DNA from: Marinilactibacillus sp. Marseille-P9653
Lineage (GTDB): Bacteria; Bacillota; Bacilli; Lactobacillales; Carnobacteriaceae_A
Assembly (NCBI RefSeq): GCF_916618885.1
Contig: NZ_CAKAKH010000001.1
Location: 62,001 to 126,000 of the forward strand
Length of the DNA: 64,000 nucleotides
Direction: 5' to 3'
Below, piece by piece: positions 55,705 through 64,000 of this stretch. The notes beneath the pieces are model-generated. The model saw nothing but the letters and a program-made list of their open reading frames with translations, searched no databases and had not been told where the DNA came from. Every line of letters begins with the position of its first letter. Position 1 is the stretch's first letter. The translations under genes were made by a program, and so were the position numbers.

Positions 55705-55989
55705 TTATTCTATTTTCTCAACATTTTTCTGATCAATCTGCATAGGGTGGCTTTCCATAAATCCGCCTTTATATTCAACCCGTACAACGTCTCCTATTTC
55801 CCAGTCTTCTCCTTCTGACAAGGATACACTAATTTCTGCTCCGCCAGGATATCCAGAAAGATCTTCTGCAAGAACGACTGCACTATTTTCGTTAAGAGAT
55901 ATAATCTTAGCTATAAACTCTCCAGTGGCACCTTCTGACTGACAAGCAAAAAGAACTAAACTGCAGATTGTTAATAGTAGTAGTTTCAT
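55705..55989 (-). CDS. Small lipoprotein, DUF3221-like
   Basis: 94 aa. Lipoprotein signal with LVLFAC (Cys16). The remainder is a small beta-barrel-like domain with GDVVRVEYKGGFMESHPMQI, as in YobA/DUF3221 proteins, which are secreted or lipid-anchored and of unknown function. AAGGAG precedes the ATG. Confidence 0.75.
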   Translation of the reverse strand: MKLLLLTICSLVLFACQSEGATGEFIAKIISLNENSAVVLAEDLSGYPGGAEISVSLSEGEDWEIGDVVRVEYKGGFMESHPMQIDQKNVEKIE

Positions 55990-56020
55990 TGTATACTCCT
56001 TATCTACTTTATTTAGATTC

Positions 56021-56224
56021 CTACGTTTTTATTAGTCGCTTAATATGAGAACATAATTTGTAAACAACAGAAACAACAGAAGCGACTACAAAGCTTCCGT
56101 AACTTGATGTAAAAATGATTGTCGATATACTTTCACCCGAGCTTAAAGACAGCATCAAGAAGTACACTACAAATGTAACAGTAAATACAGTGGCTCCTTT
56201 ACTCATTTCAAATCTTTTTATCAC
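56021..56224 (-). CDS. Small two-helix membrane protein (67 aa), unrecognised
   Basis: GTG start after GGAAAGGA. Two hydrophobic segments at about 11-29 and 36-56, basic ends. Family not recognised. It lies between two other small genes on the same strand, with a 31-base gap to the lipoprotein gene. Confidence 0.55.
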   Translation of the reverse strand: MIKRFEMSKGATVFTVTFVVYFLMLSLSSGESISTIIFTSSYGSFVVASVVSVVYKLCSHIKRLIKT

Positions 56225-56252
56225 TATGATTCCTTTCCCTTATCTGCAATTC

Positions 56253-56852
56253 TCAAATAGTAAATTCAAAGATTGCATCTTTAGCAAAAATTGTTTTATA
56301 CGCTTGGAATATTAACTCATATTCGGATACATCATCAGGTAAAGCAGGCGATACTATAAAGGTATTCGTCATGCTTCCTGGGATACCTCCGCCTCCATCG
56401 TTTATACAATCAAACTCTTTACCTTTTGCTTTAATTGAAAGTTCTAAGTGCTCCTCAGGGTGATTCCATTCAGATGTGTCGCCGATGATCTTATCACTGA
56501 TATTTAATTCGACCACACTGGCATTCTCAAACTGACGAATCAAAGTAACAAAATAAAAAATATCCTCTTTCTCAAAAGCTTTTAAAATAGGAATATTCTT
56601 AAGAAAATTCTTTGGTTCTACCTTAGGTTTATATAAGTTTTCATTTAACAAGTCTGAAAATACCGTATTTAAAAATTCTTCATTAAAGCCATATTTTTCT
56701 GACCAGTCCGTAATGTATTTTCTGGTCGGAAAACTTGGATTATCATTCGATAGTACTTTACGTTGTTTCATTAACTGACAAATTTTATCATCTATCGTTG
56801 CAAGCTTTTCATCATAATGTTCTGTCGGCGGTTCAAATGTCCATGGCTCCAT
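56253..56852 (-). CDS. Hypothetical cytosolic protein (199 aa)
   Basis: AAAGGAG lies before the ATG. The N-terminus has a helical stretch EKLATIDDKICQLMKQRKVLS reminiscent of chorismate-mutase-like helices found in uncharacterised Bacillus proteins; the rest is a mixed fold with an exposed DGGGGIPGS loop. No signal peptide or membrane helix. I cannot name a family with confidence. Confidence 0.65.
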   Translation of the reverse strand: MEPWTFEPPTEHYDEKLATIDDKICQLMKQRKVLSNDNPSFPTRKYITDWSEKYGFNEEFLNTVFSDLLNENLYKPKVEPKNFLKNIPILKAFEKEDIFYFVTLIRQFENASVVELNISDKIIGDTSEWNHPEEHLELSIKAKGKEFDCINDGGGGIPGSMTNTFIVSPALPDDVSEYELIFQAYKTIFAKDAIFEFTI

Positions 56853-56938
56853 ATTGTCGTCTCCTTTAAATAAGTGATAAAGATCATATAGGACTACTTA
56901 ATCGAGGCTTACTTACGTCTATTACAGTATAAATTTAT

Positions 56939-57499
56939 TTATTCAACTTTAAAATTCAGCATCGTTTTTCCAGCAACGAGTTCTCCATCTTTCCATAAGT
57001 ACTGAAGAGCATATTGTTTTCCGATTTCTTCTTCACCAATCTCAATCATTATATTTCTACCCTCGGAAACATTCTTTTCACTGATTATTACAGGATCATC
57101 ATCTGGATTTGCTTCAATTAAAGTAATATCAGAAGGTTGTGGATCTATTGCGCTCCAATCGACTATAATACTGTCTCCAACATTTACAATACCTGGATGG
57201 ACAAAAGGAAATTGGTACGGTAAATCCTCATTTTCTTCAACACCCCAAAAGACTTCTTCATACATATATTCAAAGTCCATTTGCACATCGTAGCCTGCAC
57301 TTATCCGTTTTACAGAAGGAGCTTCTGTACGCAAATCAGGGACTAATTCGTCATTTTGGATAAAAGATTGTTCTATGCTTTCCGCATCATTAACGTCTTG
57401 CTGGGTTTCTTCTACTACAGTCACTTCTTCTAAACTTGAACAAGCCGAAAGAGTTGTCAAACTGAGTAGCGATAACATACTGCTCACTATTTTGCTCAT
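56939..57499 (-). CDS. Hypothetical lipoprotein (186 aa)
   Basis: Lipoprotein signal with TLSAC (Cys20), then an acidic linker (to about 65) and a beta-rich domain with VGDSIIVDWSAIDPQPSDITLIE. It is exported and membrane-anchored. Function unknown. GGGGGA precedes the ATG. Confidence 0.75.
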   Translation of the reverse strand: MSKIVSSMLSLLSLTTLSACSSLEEVTVVEETQQDVNDAESIEQSFIQNDELVPDLRTEAPSVKRISAGYDVQMDFEYMYEEVFWGVEENEDLPYQFPFVHPGIVNVGDSIIVDWSAIDPQPSDITLIEANPDDDPVIISEKNVSEGRNIMIEIGEEEIGKQYALQYLWKDGELVAGKTMLNFKVE

Positions 57500-57603
57500 T
57501 TCAGTCCCCCGTACAGTTAACTCTTTTTATGTAAATTCAATCTTATGCTTATTTTATCTGAGTAATACGGCTTTTACTAGTAGATAAAAATTAAGATAGT
57601 ATA

Positions 57604-57642
57604 AAACACATTATTTTTCATTAGTTGAAAAATAATGTGTTT
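57604..57642 (-). terminator. Terminator after the DEAD-box helicase gene
   Basis: ACACATTATTTTTCA-type arms pair over 16 bases with a 4-base loop; followed by TTTTA on the minus strand. Confidence 0.8.
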
Positions 57643-57662
57643 ATCGCAAAGCACGCTTCTAT

Positions 57663-59120
57663 TTACTTACGTGCTTTATTTACTTTTAAATTTTTTCCTT
57701 TAATTGTGCGGTTTTGCATTTCGGAAATGACATAAGTCCCTTTACCATTCATGATTTCGATATAGGTAACATTTTCCTGAATCGTAATAATCCCTATATC
57801 TTCAGCTGACACATCTCTGATACTCGTTAATGTCCCAACGAAATCAATAGCGCGCAGTTTTTTCTTTTTCCCACCGTTAAAGTAAACTCTAGTGATGTCC
57901 TTATTCAACTCTTGATTACGGGCGATTTTAGGTGCAATACGTGTGTTTATTTTCTTTTCAAAAGCTGCCTTGGCACGAGTAACTGTACGTTCGTTAGGAG
58001 CCGTTATTTCCGTAAGCTCTTGATTACCATCAAATGTATAGTCACGAACTTCCTGCCAGCGTCTTCTGTCAGTATTACTGACCATCGTTAAGGCTAGTCC
58101 TGTTTTACCTACTCGACCGGTTCGGCCTGTTCGGTGCGTATAGCTCTCTTTTTCAACAGGAACATCATAGTTTACAACGTGTGTCACATTGTCGATATCA
58201 ATTCCACGAGCAGCTACATCTGTCGCCACCAAGTAACGTAGTTTTCCAGAACGGAATTCATCCATTACATCCAAGCGGTCATCTTGATCCATACCACCGT
58301 GTAACTTATCGACTGGCAGATCGGCTTCGTCCAAATATTTTACAACAGAGTCTACTGCGTCTTTGGTATTACAAAAGATGATACAGCCATCTGGGTTCTC
58401 AATCGTTAGTAAGTCTAAAAGCAGTTTTTCCTTAGAAGACTCTTCTACGTTAATATAAGAGTGTAAAATCTTAGGCGTGTTTTCCACTGATGCTTCCATT
58501 TTCACAGAAGCTCGGTCATCTCTCATGTAAAAGCTAGCTAAACGATTGATTTCTGATGACATTGTCGCAGAAAATAGCATCGTTTGGCGTTCTGTCGGTA
58601 AATGGCCAATAATTTCTTCTACCTGTTCAATGAAGCCCATATTCAACATTTCATCGGCTTCATCTAAAACCAAGCTGCTGATTTTATCGACTACCAATGT
58701 ACCTTCTTTTAGATGTTCTAAAATACGGCCCGGCGTGCCAACTACAATGTGACTTTTTTGTTTCAATTCAGATTTTTGTATTTTAAAAGGCGACTTACCA
58801 AACACCGCAGTAACCTTTATCCGCTTCAATCGACCTACATTCATAAGATCGTCTTTGATTTGTAGCGCTAATTCCCTAGTTGGAACTAAGATCAAAGATT
58901 GCGGTTTGTTTTCTTCCCACTCTACTTGTTCACAAAGTGGAATACCAAAAGCAACGGTCTTTCCACTACCTGTCTGAGACTCGACAATAACATCCTGTTT
59001 CTCTAAGGCCAATGGAATAACCGCTTCCTGTACCGCTGTCGGGTGGAAGTAACGTAAACTCGTTAATGCTTTTGATATTTCTGGGCTAATTTCAAATGTT
59101 TCAAATGATTGCTTATTCAT
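57663..59120 (-). CDS. dbpA: DEAD-box RNA helicase, DbpA/YxiN type
   Basis: 485 aa. Walker A QTGSGKT at 49-55, PTRELALQ, the DEAD motif in LDEADEMLNMGF, SATMS, and the second-domain motifs ATDVAARGIDI and HRTGRTGR. The C-terminal ~75 residues form an RRM-like domain (KKKKLRAIDFVGTLTSIRDV), as in DbpA/YxiN, which target it to the 23S rRNA hairpin 92. It assists ribosome assembly. Monocistronic. Confidence 0.94.
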   Translation of the reverse strand: MNKQSFETFEISPEISKALTSLRYFHPTAVQEAVIPLALEKQDVIVESQTGSGKTVAFGIPLCEQVEWEENKPQSLILVPTRELALQIKDDLMNVGRLKRIKVTAVFGKSPFKIQKSELKQKSHIVVGTPGRILEHLKEGTLVVDKISSLVLDEADEMLNMGFIEQVEEIIGHLPTERQTMLFSATMSSEINRLASFYMRDDRASVKMEASVENTPKILHSYINVEESSKEKLLLDLLTIENPDGCIIFCNTKDAVDSVVKYLDEADLPVDKLHGGMDQDDRLDVMDEFRSGKLRYLVATDVAARGIDIDNVTHVVNYDVPVEKESYTHRTGRTGRVGKTGLALTMVSNTDRRRWQEVRDYTFDGNQELTEITAPNERTVTRAKAAFEKKINTRIAPKIARNQELNKDITRVYFNGGKKKKLRAIDFVGTLTSIRDVSAEDIGIITIQENVTYIEIMNGKGTYVISEMQNRTIKGKNLKVNKARK

Positions 59121-59221
59121 ATTTTCCTGCTTTCTTTTTCTACGCTGAATGATTATAACAGATTCTTCTGTAGTCTAGAGTTTACCACTCTCATTCGAAT
59201 CAATAAACATTTTTCATGAAA

Positions 59222-59262
59222 ATAAAAAGCAGAAACCACTCTATAAAAGGTTTCTACTTAAG
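59222..59262 (-). terminator. Terminator after the 134-aa membrane-protein gene
   Basis: AGAAACC pairs with GGTTTCT, then GCTTTTTATT on the minus strand. Confidence 0.7.
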
Positions 59263-59315
59263 CTCAGTTCTTTGTATTCCCTTGTTTGTTAACTACTTTT
59301 TTAGATTGAGCATCC

Positions 59316-59720
59316 TTAACCTTTATATTTTGTGGAGTTTTCTTTGAGGAATGTGAAATCAAAAAAAGCAATACCGGCAGATAGACCAAAACTTACAGAA
59401 AGTGTTTTGATGAGGTCTAGTGATTCAGGCCTAAACATATAGTTGAATCCATAATTCAAAACGCTAAACGACAAAAAAAGAATGATAAACGTAACCAAAC
59501 TCTTTCTTATGTCCCGCCATTTGAACACTTTCAAATTTTTAATCGTTACTATTGGAATATACAGCACCATAAAAAATGCCAGAAAGACATAGGCTGAAAC
59601 AAACTTGAACAACAGGTCACTATCTGAATCTATATAAACTATAATAAGTGAAAGAATCGTTGCAATGAAAAACACACCGTACAGAACTTTTGTGAATAGT
59701 AATTGCTTGTTTTTTCTCAT
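59316..59720 (-). CDS. Hypothetical four-helix membrane protein (134 aa)
   Basis: GAGG precedes the ATG. Four hydrophobic segments (about 12-30, 38-58, 72-92 and 105-122) with short basic loops. No family recognised. It is followed by its own terminator. Confidence 0.65.
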   Translation of the reverse strand: MRKNKQLLFTKVLYGVFFIATILSLIIVYIDSDSDLLFKFVSAYVFLAFFMVLYIPIVTIKNLKVFKWRDIRKSLVTFIILFLSFSVLNYGFNYMFRPESLDLIKTLSVSFGLSAGIAFFDFTFLKENSTKYKG

Positions 59721-59780
59721 CTTTATACCTCTTAAATTAGATTTATCGAGCCATTATTCATTTGTAATTCTGCTTGATAT

Positions 59781-60251
59781 TTAAAATGCAATAAGCGTAG
59801 TATTTCCATCAATTTCGTCTTCTAAGTAACTCACATTTTCATATCCTAAAATGATTGCTTTTGTATATAAGTTCTCAATCGTCATCTGGTTCTTAGAGTA
59901 GATTGTTGTATACGAGGAATCTACCAAATTCAATACAAACTGACAGTCACTTTCCAAAAATTCTTCATATGTTGAGACTTCTTTTGCATCTGAATTCTTT
60001 GGAAAGCCTTTTAAGTCACAAAAGATAAGATAGTACTCTTGTTGTGATATCAATTTGTGCAGTTTTTCTCCGCCAATTTTATCCATCTCCCACTCTTCAG
60101 AGAAAAGAGAATCTCCTAATGTATTGTTTTGAATTTTATAAGATTCTCCTCCGCCTATCCACCAGTTCATATCTTTTAGATTCGTTTCTTCCAAAATATC
60201 AAGTAAATACTTTCCCTGCATATTGGGAATTTCAAAGGATAATCCTTTCAT
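59781..60251 (-). CDS. DUF2691-like hypothetical protein
   Basis: 156 aa. Opens KGLSFEIPNMQGKYLLDILE and continues with WWIGGGESY and an acidic middle, which is how DUF2691 proteins of Bacillales look. Function unknown, cytosolic. GAGGAG precedes the ATG. Next to another small gene of unknown role. Confidence 0.72.
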   Translation of the reverse strand: MKGLSFEIPNMQGKYLLDILEETNLKDMNWWIGGGESYKIQNNTLGDSLFSEEWEMDKIGGEKLHKLISQQEYYLIFCDLKGFPKNSDAKEVSTYEEFLESDCQFVLNLVDSSYTTIYSKNQMTIENLYTKAIILGYENVSYLEDEIDGNTTLIAF

Positions 60252-60408
60252 CTCACGACTCCTCTATTGGTACTATTTACCGTAATATTAGTTTAATTTA
60301 TGTTGGAAAGCTATTACTTTATAAAGATAAAGATTATTTTTTACCTTTACTATTAAATATAAAAATTAGAATTACGTTATATTCTATTAGTTGGCAGTGG
60401 CTTCTACT

Positions 60409-61320
60409 TTATTTAATTTTCTCGATACGGTTTCTTTCTCTGCTTATAGAATAAAGGCTTAGTCCAAGTAACATCAAGGCATATAGTGGCATCGTAATCA
60501 ATATAATAGCTAGCAAATCTCTTGTTGAATGATAAGAGGCGGAAGACATCCCCATGATGATTAAGTGGGCTATAACATACGCTACAGGCAGTAAAAATGC
60601 CTTAAAGGATAGCTCAACAATTTGTTTATGCTGCCTAAACAACAAGACCACGACCAGACATAACCCACTAAATATAATAACTGCTCCAAGATAATAAGAT
60701 AGATTCAATCGCGGCAAAGTAACTGTTCCCCCATTTGGGTTTTCATCAATCCCATATATTAATTGGTATTCTGACCCGTCATTCTGATCATAATAAACAG
60801 ATGAGACTATTTCATCTTCTGTGTTTAGCAAAATAGAATCGACCTCGTTCGACTGGAAGAATTCATCTAAACTATTTGTCCAAGTAGTTAAACGATAAGA
60901 CATATTAGATTCTCCTTCTACCGAATATCGATCCAGTTGATAGTCCGATACCTTCCCACTGAATTCAACAACGACGGAACCATCTGATTGTTCGTCTACT
61001 TGAATGATATCTTGGCTATACGGAATGTATTTTGGTTCAGTCACAAAAGCAAAGAAAATGGTAAAAAATAGTAGTGCAAAAACAAAAGTCAGAATGATTG
61101 TTACTAATTTTTTCTTTCTTAATGCAGCCTTCACCTTTAGCAAAGGCATAGCGTTAGTATCTAAAGGAGCCTGATAGGGCTGTTTTAATTCATTCAGCAT
61201 ATGTCGACATTCTTCACAGTCTTCCAGATGCGACTCTACCAGTTGGATAGTGTCGTCACTCAGCATACCTTCCGCGTACAATGGAATAAGATCTTTTATA
61301 ACATCGCAGGATACCTTCAT
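60409..61320 (-). CDS. Anti-sigma factor with zinc-finger (zf-HC2) domain
   Basis: 303 aa. N-terminal zinc-binding anti-sigma domain: Cys5 and the H-x3-C-x2-C motif HLEDCEEC at 31-38. One membrane helix at about 72-94, an outside domain (about 100-200) and three more helices near the C-terminus. It starts at an ATG overlapping the sigma stop (ATGA). It would hold the ECF sigma factor at the membrane and release it on an envelope or redox signal. Confidence 0.88.
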   Translation of the reverse strand: MKVSCDVIKDLIPLYAEGMLSDDTIQLVESHLEDCEECRHMLNELKQPYQAPLDTNAMPLLKVKAALRKKKLVTIILTFVFALLFFTIFFAFVTEPKYIPYSQDIIQVDEQSDGSVVVEFSGKVSDYQLDRYSVEGESNMSYRLTTWTNSLDEFFQSNEVDSILLNTEDEIVSSVYYDQNDGSEYQLIYGIDENPNGGTVTLPRLNLSYYLGAVIIFSGLCLVVVLLFRQHKQIVELSFKAFLLPVAYVIAHLIIMGMSSASYHSTRDLLAIILITMPLYALMLLGLSLYSISRERNRIEKIK

Positions 61321-61802
61321 TCGTTCTTCCTCATTTCTTCTCTTATTTTTGTTTTCGCTCTATAGAAAGTCACACAAGCCCAATTATCCGTTTTGTCAAA
61401 TAGTTCAGCTATCTGTTTGAAACTTAATCCTCCAAACAATCTCAATGTGAAAACTTCCTTGTAAGGTTCAGAAAGCTGATGTAGAACTTTATGTATATTC
61501 ATCGATTCTTCTTTTGCAAAAACAGTTTTTTCAATATCTGTTTCAGCTTTGATCTCTTCCAGTGAATCAAGTCCCGTCTCCTTTTTAGACTTCCTTAAGT
61601 AGGAGTAATAAGTATTTTTAGCGATCTGAAAAAGCCATACACGTATATCGCTCTCACCTTTAAAACTATCCAAGGATTTTAATGCTTTTAAAAAGGTTTC
61701 AGACGTAATATCTTCTGCTAGATGCTTGTCTTTGGTTAAGCTATATGCAAAGAAATAGACATCTTTAAAATATAATGAATATATCTCCTCAAGTTCCACC
61801 AC
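61317..61802 (-). CDS. ECF-type RNA polymerase sigma factor
   Basis: 161 aa from a GTG, 7 bases after AGGAGG. Sigma region 2 (about 8-70; LAEDITSETFLKALK) and region 4 (about 105-155; QLSEPYKEVFTLRLFGGLSFKQIAELF) are present, as in YlaC/SigM-like Firmicute factors. An ECF-like promoter lies just upstream, so it is probably self-activating. The anti-sigma gene overlaps its end. Confidence 0.92.
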   Translation of the reverse strand: MVELEEIYSLYFKDVYFFAYSLTKDKHLAEDITSETFLKALKSLDSFKGESDIRVWLFQIAKNTYYSYLRKSKKETGLDSLEEIKAETDIEKTVFAKEESMNIHKVLHQLSEPYKEVFTLRLFGGLSFKQIAELFDKTDNWACVTFYRAKTKIREEMRKNE

Positions 61803-61821
61803 TTTCTCACCTCCTACGTAT

Positions 61822-61849
61822 AAGACGCATTAACTGTCAAAATCTTACA
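61822..61849 (-). promoter_or_regulatory. Candidate ECF-sigma promoter upstream of the sigma/anti-sigma operon
   Basis: On the minus strand TGTAAG (61844-61849), 16 bases, then CGTCTT (61822-61827). This matches the TGTAAC-N16-CGTC type used by many Firmicute ECF factors. The transcript would start about 12 bases before the GTG, at the AGGAGG, a short leader but possible. Confidence 0.6.
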
Positions 61850-62065
61850 AACTTTTTTGATAAAACAAAAATTAAGACCTCTATTTTATTGTATAGAAAT
61901 AAATAGAGATCTTTTTATAGTTTTTATAATGTTTTTTTCTGCGCTATTCTGCCATACATTGGAGTCCTCAAATCATTTAATCCAACAATTGTTTCACTGG
62001 TGAAATGTGCGCAGATGACCTATTCATGCTAGAATAAAGATAATAAATTATTGGAGGATGATATT

Positions 62066-62446
62066 ATGGAACAAGCACTTGTTGAAATTTGCCTACGTAT
62101 TAGAGATCTTGAGGCTACTTTAGACTTCTATACGAATCTATTTGATTTCGAAGTGGCTAGCCACAGAAAATTTCCTGAAAATAAATTTGATTTAGTTTAT
62201 CTAAACTCTCCCGGTTCTTCTGTACAAATTGAGCTTACTTACAACTACGATGCAGATCCATACACTGTAGGAGATGGCTTCAGTCATCTAGGTGTAACTG
62301 TTGGAGACTTAGAAAAAATGCACGAAATCTGTAAAGCTTCTGCTTACGAAACAGGTGAATTAAAAGGACTTTCAGGCGGCACACCGTCTTATTTCTTCGT
62401 GACAGACCCTGATGGTTATAGAATTGAAGTCAAGCGCGCAAAATAA
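62066..62446 (+). CDS. Glyoxalase I / VOC-family protein
   Basis: 126 aa from the ATG at 62066, 8 bases after GGAGG. One VOC domain with EICLRIRDLEATLDFYTNLFDFE, a metal-type SHLGVTV in the middle and YFFVTDPDGYRIEVKRAK at the end. Typical of lactoylglutathione lyase-like proteins, which isomerise the methylglyoxal-thiol hemithioacetal. It may work with the glyoxalase II gene at 44671. Well-terminated single gene. Confidence 0.88.
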   Translation: MEQALVEICLRIRDLEATLDFYTNLFDFEVASHRKFPENKFDLVYLNSPGSSVQIELTYNYDADPYTVGDGFSHLGVTVGDLEKMHEICKASAYETGELKGLSGGTPSYFFVTDPDGYRIEVKRAK

Positions 62447-62460
62447 TTTTTTGAATATTT

Positions 62461-62503
62461 AAATGAACGCATACTGGCATTTGCCAATTTGCGTTCATTT
62501 TTT
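62461..62503 (+). terminator. Terminator after the glyoxalase I-like gene
   Basis: AAATGAACGCA and TGCGTTCATTT pair perfectly with an inner TGGCA/TGCCA hairpin, then TTT. Confidence 0.88.
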
Positions 62504-62602
62504 CTACTTACCATTACTTAATGTATATAAACTACTACTTATGATAAGGTTCACCATGATGTATCTAAATGAGGTTTTTTAATACTTCTTTCAAAAATCC
62601 TG

Positions 62603-62743
62603 TTACTTTGCAGTATAGCCGCCATCAACAAGAAGTGTTGCACCGTTCACAGAACTAGCATCATCGCTTGCTAAGAAAAAAACTGCCTTCGCTATTTCTT
62701 CAGGTTTTCCTAGTCTTCCTTGTGGATGAAGAGACGCTAAATA
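62603..62743 (-). pseudogene. 3' remnant of a short-chain dehydrogenase/reductase gene
   Basis: 46 codons remain, ending in TAA at 62603-62605. They include [20 protein letters not shown] and then [20 protein letters not shown], the classic C-terminus of SDR enzymes such as 3-oxoacyl-ACP reductases. A stop codon lies directly before the remnant, and no SDR sequence continues into 62744-62900, so it is a truncated relic. The rest of the 62744-63095 gap shows no gene I can support. Confidence 0.85.
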
Positions 62744-63095
62744 TTATTTCGTTTGGGAATCGACATTTGTGAGTAAGTCCTTGTCCCCGGTTAGCACTTA
62801 AGCCATAATGGGACTAAGTCAACTTCGTTTTAAGGATTCTTCTGTATAAAATATTTAGGTTTCGATATAGTTGTAGAATAAGTGTAATTAAAGAGGTTGT
62901 TCAAAAAGAATTCTTAACACTTCAATTTATTCATCAATTGAAAACTATCTATTTTTGCTATGTTTTCTTTATTACTTTGTTATATGAAATCCATTTCATT
63001 TGTTCTGTTTAAAATACATGTGTCTACTGTATATTTATACTTCGTTTTTGACATCTAAGGAATGGTCGCACCAAAAGACGAGGGGAGAGATAAGT

Positions 63096-64000
63096 GTGGA
63101 AAGAATTAAAAAATTCCTTTTATTATTGTTTCTGATGGTGTTTACTTGTTTGACAGTTGCTCCAACTGTTAATTTTGCAGTTCATGGTAATGAGATAACA
63201 GCAAAAAATGGGGTACTTGATTTACGTGATATAAATTTTGAAGAGCACAATTATGTAGAGATGAGTGGGGAGTGGGGTTTATATTGGCATAAATTCCTCA
63301 AACCGGAAAAGGTACCGGATAATCCTTCAACTTTTGTTTCATTTCCTCATATTTGGAGGGGTTCTGAAATAAACAATGAGACATTACCAGGTGAGGGACA
63401 CGCCACATATACGCTTAAAATAAAAGTAAATGAGGAGAGCTTATCAACTCCTAAGGGACTTTATGTACCGCTTATTTCGAATGCATCGAAACTATGGATC
63501 AATGGGAAATTAGTGAGTCAAATTGGTGAAATTGGTATGAGGTCAAAAGATGAACGCCCAACCTCTAATCCACAAGTCATCGCTCTTGATTTAGATAAGC
63601 CAGAATTTGATCTAGTTTTACAGGTTTCCAATTACTCTGAACGAAACGGTGGAATTTGGGGAGAGTTTTTGTTCGGAAATGCAGAAGAGTTAATAAGTAT
63701 GGCTGAGAAACGAATGCTTAAAGAAATGTTTATTATTGGTGGTTTAACTATTTTCGGATTTTACCATTTTGTTATTTATATTCTACGTAGAACAGATCGA
63801 GCTGCTCTCTATTTTGGGATTCTTTGTTTACTAATTGCTCTTCGCTCGCTGATAGTCGGCGAGGTAGTTTTAACCGATCTACTCCCTAATTTCTCTTGGG
63901 AATGGCATAGAAAAATCGAATATTGGACGATTTCAATCGCGTTTCCAGTATTTTTATTGTTTCTCAATGCAATGTTTCTTAACTATATTAAAAAATCCGT
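63096..64000 (+). CDS. 7TMR-DISM sensor protein, 5' part; runs off the right edge
   Basis: Translated by hand from a GTG at 63096 (GAGGGGAGAG upstream); about 301 residues are visible. A signal peptide or first helix (residues 5-25) leads into an extracytoplasmic domain (about 30-205) with LDLRDINFEEHNYVEMSGEW, GLYVPLISNASKLWINGKLV and QVSNYSERNGGIWGEFLFG, the DISMED2 type. The 7TM region then begins (FIIGGLTIFGFYHFVIY). The output domain lies beyond the window. GGDEF, histidine kinase or SpoIIE-like phosphatase are the usual options. Confidence 0.82.
   Translation, partial: MERIKKFLLLLFLMVFTCLTVAPTVNFAVHGNEITAKNGVLDLRDINFEEHNYVEMSGEWGLYWHKFLKPEKVPDNPSTFVSFPHIWRGSEINNETLPGEGHATYTLKIKVNEESLSTPKGLYVPLISNASKLWINGKLVSQIGEIGMRSKDERPTSNPQVIALDLDKPEFDLVLQVSNYSERNGGIWGEFLFGNAEELISMAEKRMLKEMFIIGGLTIFGFYHFVIYILRRTDRAALYFGILCLLIALRSLIVGEVVLTDLLPNFSWEWHRKIEYWTISIAFPVFLLFLNAMFLNYIKKS

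Noticed and set aside
62744-63095. End of a second insertion sequence near 62900 (GGTTGTTCAAAAAGAATTC)
   Set aside because: No inverted partner or transposase fragment could be found in the window.

Overview
The window looks like a chromosomal segment of a low-GC Gram-positive bacterium of the order Lactobacillales. A Carnobacteriaceae-type relative is my best guess. The grounds are AT-rich DNA, strong AGGAGG-type ribosome sites, frequent TTG/GTG starts, lipoprotein signals, a GT4 glycolipid gene pair, IS3 and IS30 elements, and a MoxR/DUF58/transglutaminase operon. I saw no tRNA, rRNA, CRISPR array or prophage.

Layout. 1-6738 is an aromatic amino acid region. A leftward operon (PDT/BacA-like gene, aroF, aroB, aroA, continuing off the left edge) and a rightward operon (aroE, aroK, aroQ, tyrA) diverge from about 3.9 kb. 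The leftward operon begins with a leader that encodes a short peptide carrying Tyr-Tyr-Phe-Ser-Phe-Phe. Five mutually exclusive pairing segments and an intrinsic terminator follow it, which reads as a translation-coupled attenuator. 6739-21083 holds an acetyltransferase, trpS, two membrane-glycolipid glycosyltransferases, MoxR/DUF58/transglutaminase, an ABC exporter, a CPBP protease, an M20 dipeptidase and a 52-bp tandem repeat array. 21084-24865 holds small housekeeping genes and a potassium-channel-like protein.

24895-30294 is an insertion-sequence zone. A 7TM-PAS-GGDEF diguanylate cyclase gene is split by a 1479-bp IS3-family element with a TTC target duplication, and it also carries a frameshift. 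A second, internally deleted copy (1081 bp) lies downstream, and an orphan glycine-betaine-binding lipoprotein sits between the copies. 30325-45375 carries a hydrolase/acyltransferase/DUF6320 operon, satP, a PGDH-like dehydrogenase, a TetR-controlled MMPL exporter with a heptad-repeat secreted partner, and glyoxalase II. 45461-47491 is a membrane-protein gene split by an IS30 element.

47684-62446 carries fabV, a CPA2 antiporter, a disulfide-reductase-like flavoprotein, a GGDEF-EAL protein, small lipoproteins and hypotheticals, a DbpA-type helicase, an ECF sigma/anti-sigma pair with a plausible self-promoter, and a glyoxalase I-like gene. The right end (62603-64000) has a short-chain dehydrogenase remnant and the start of a 7TMR-DISM sensor that runs off the window.

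How the genes fit together. The two aro operons cover DAHP synthase to shikimate phosphorylation, EPSP synthase and prephenate dehydrogenase. aroC and chorismate mutase are not in view. One broken diguanylate cyclase and one intact GGDEF-EAL protein show that the lineage uses or used cyclic di-GMP. The strongest candidate for something undescribed is the aromatic leader-peptide attenuator at 3577-3836.
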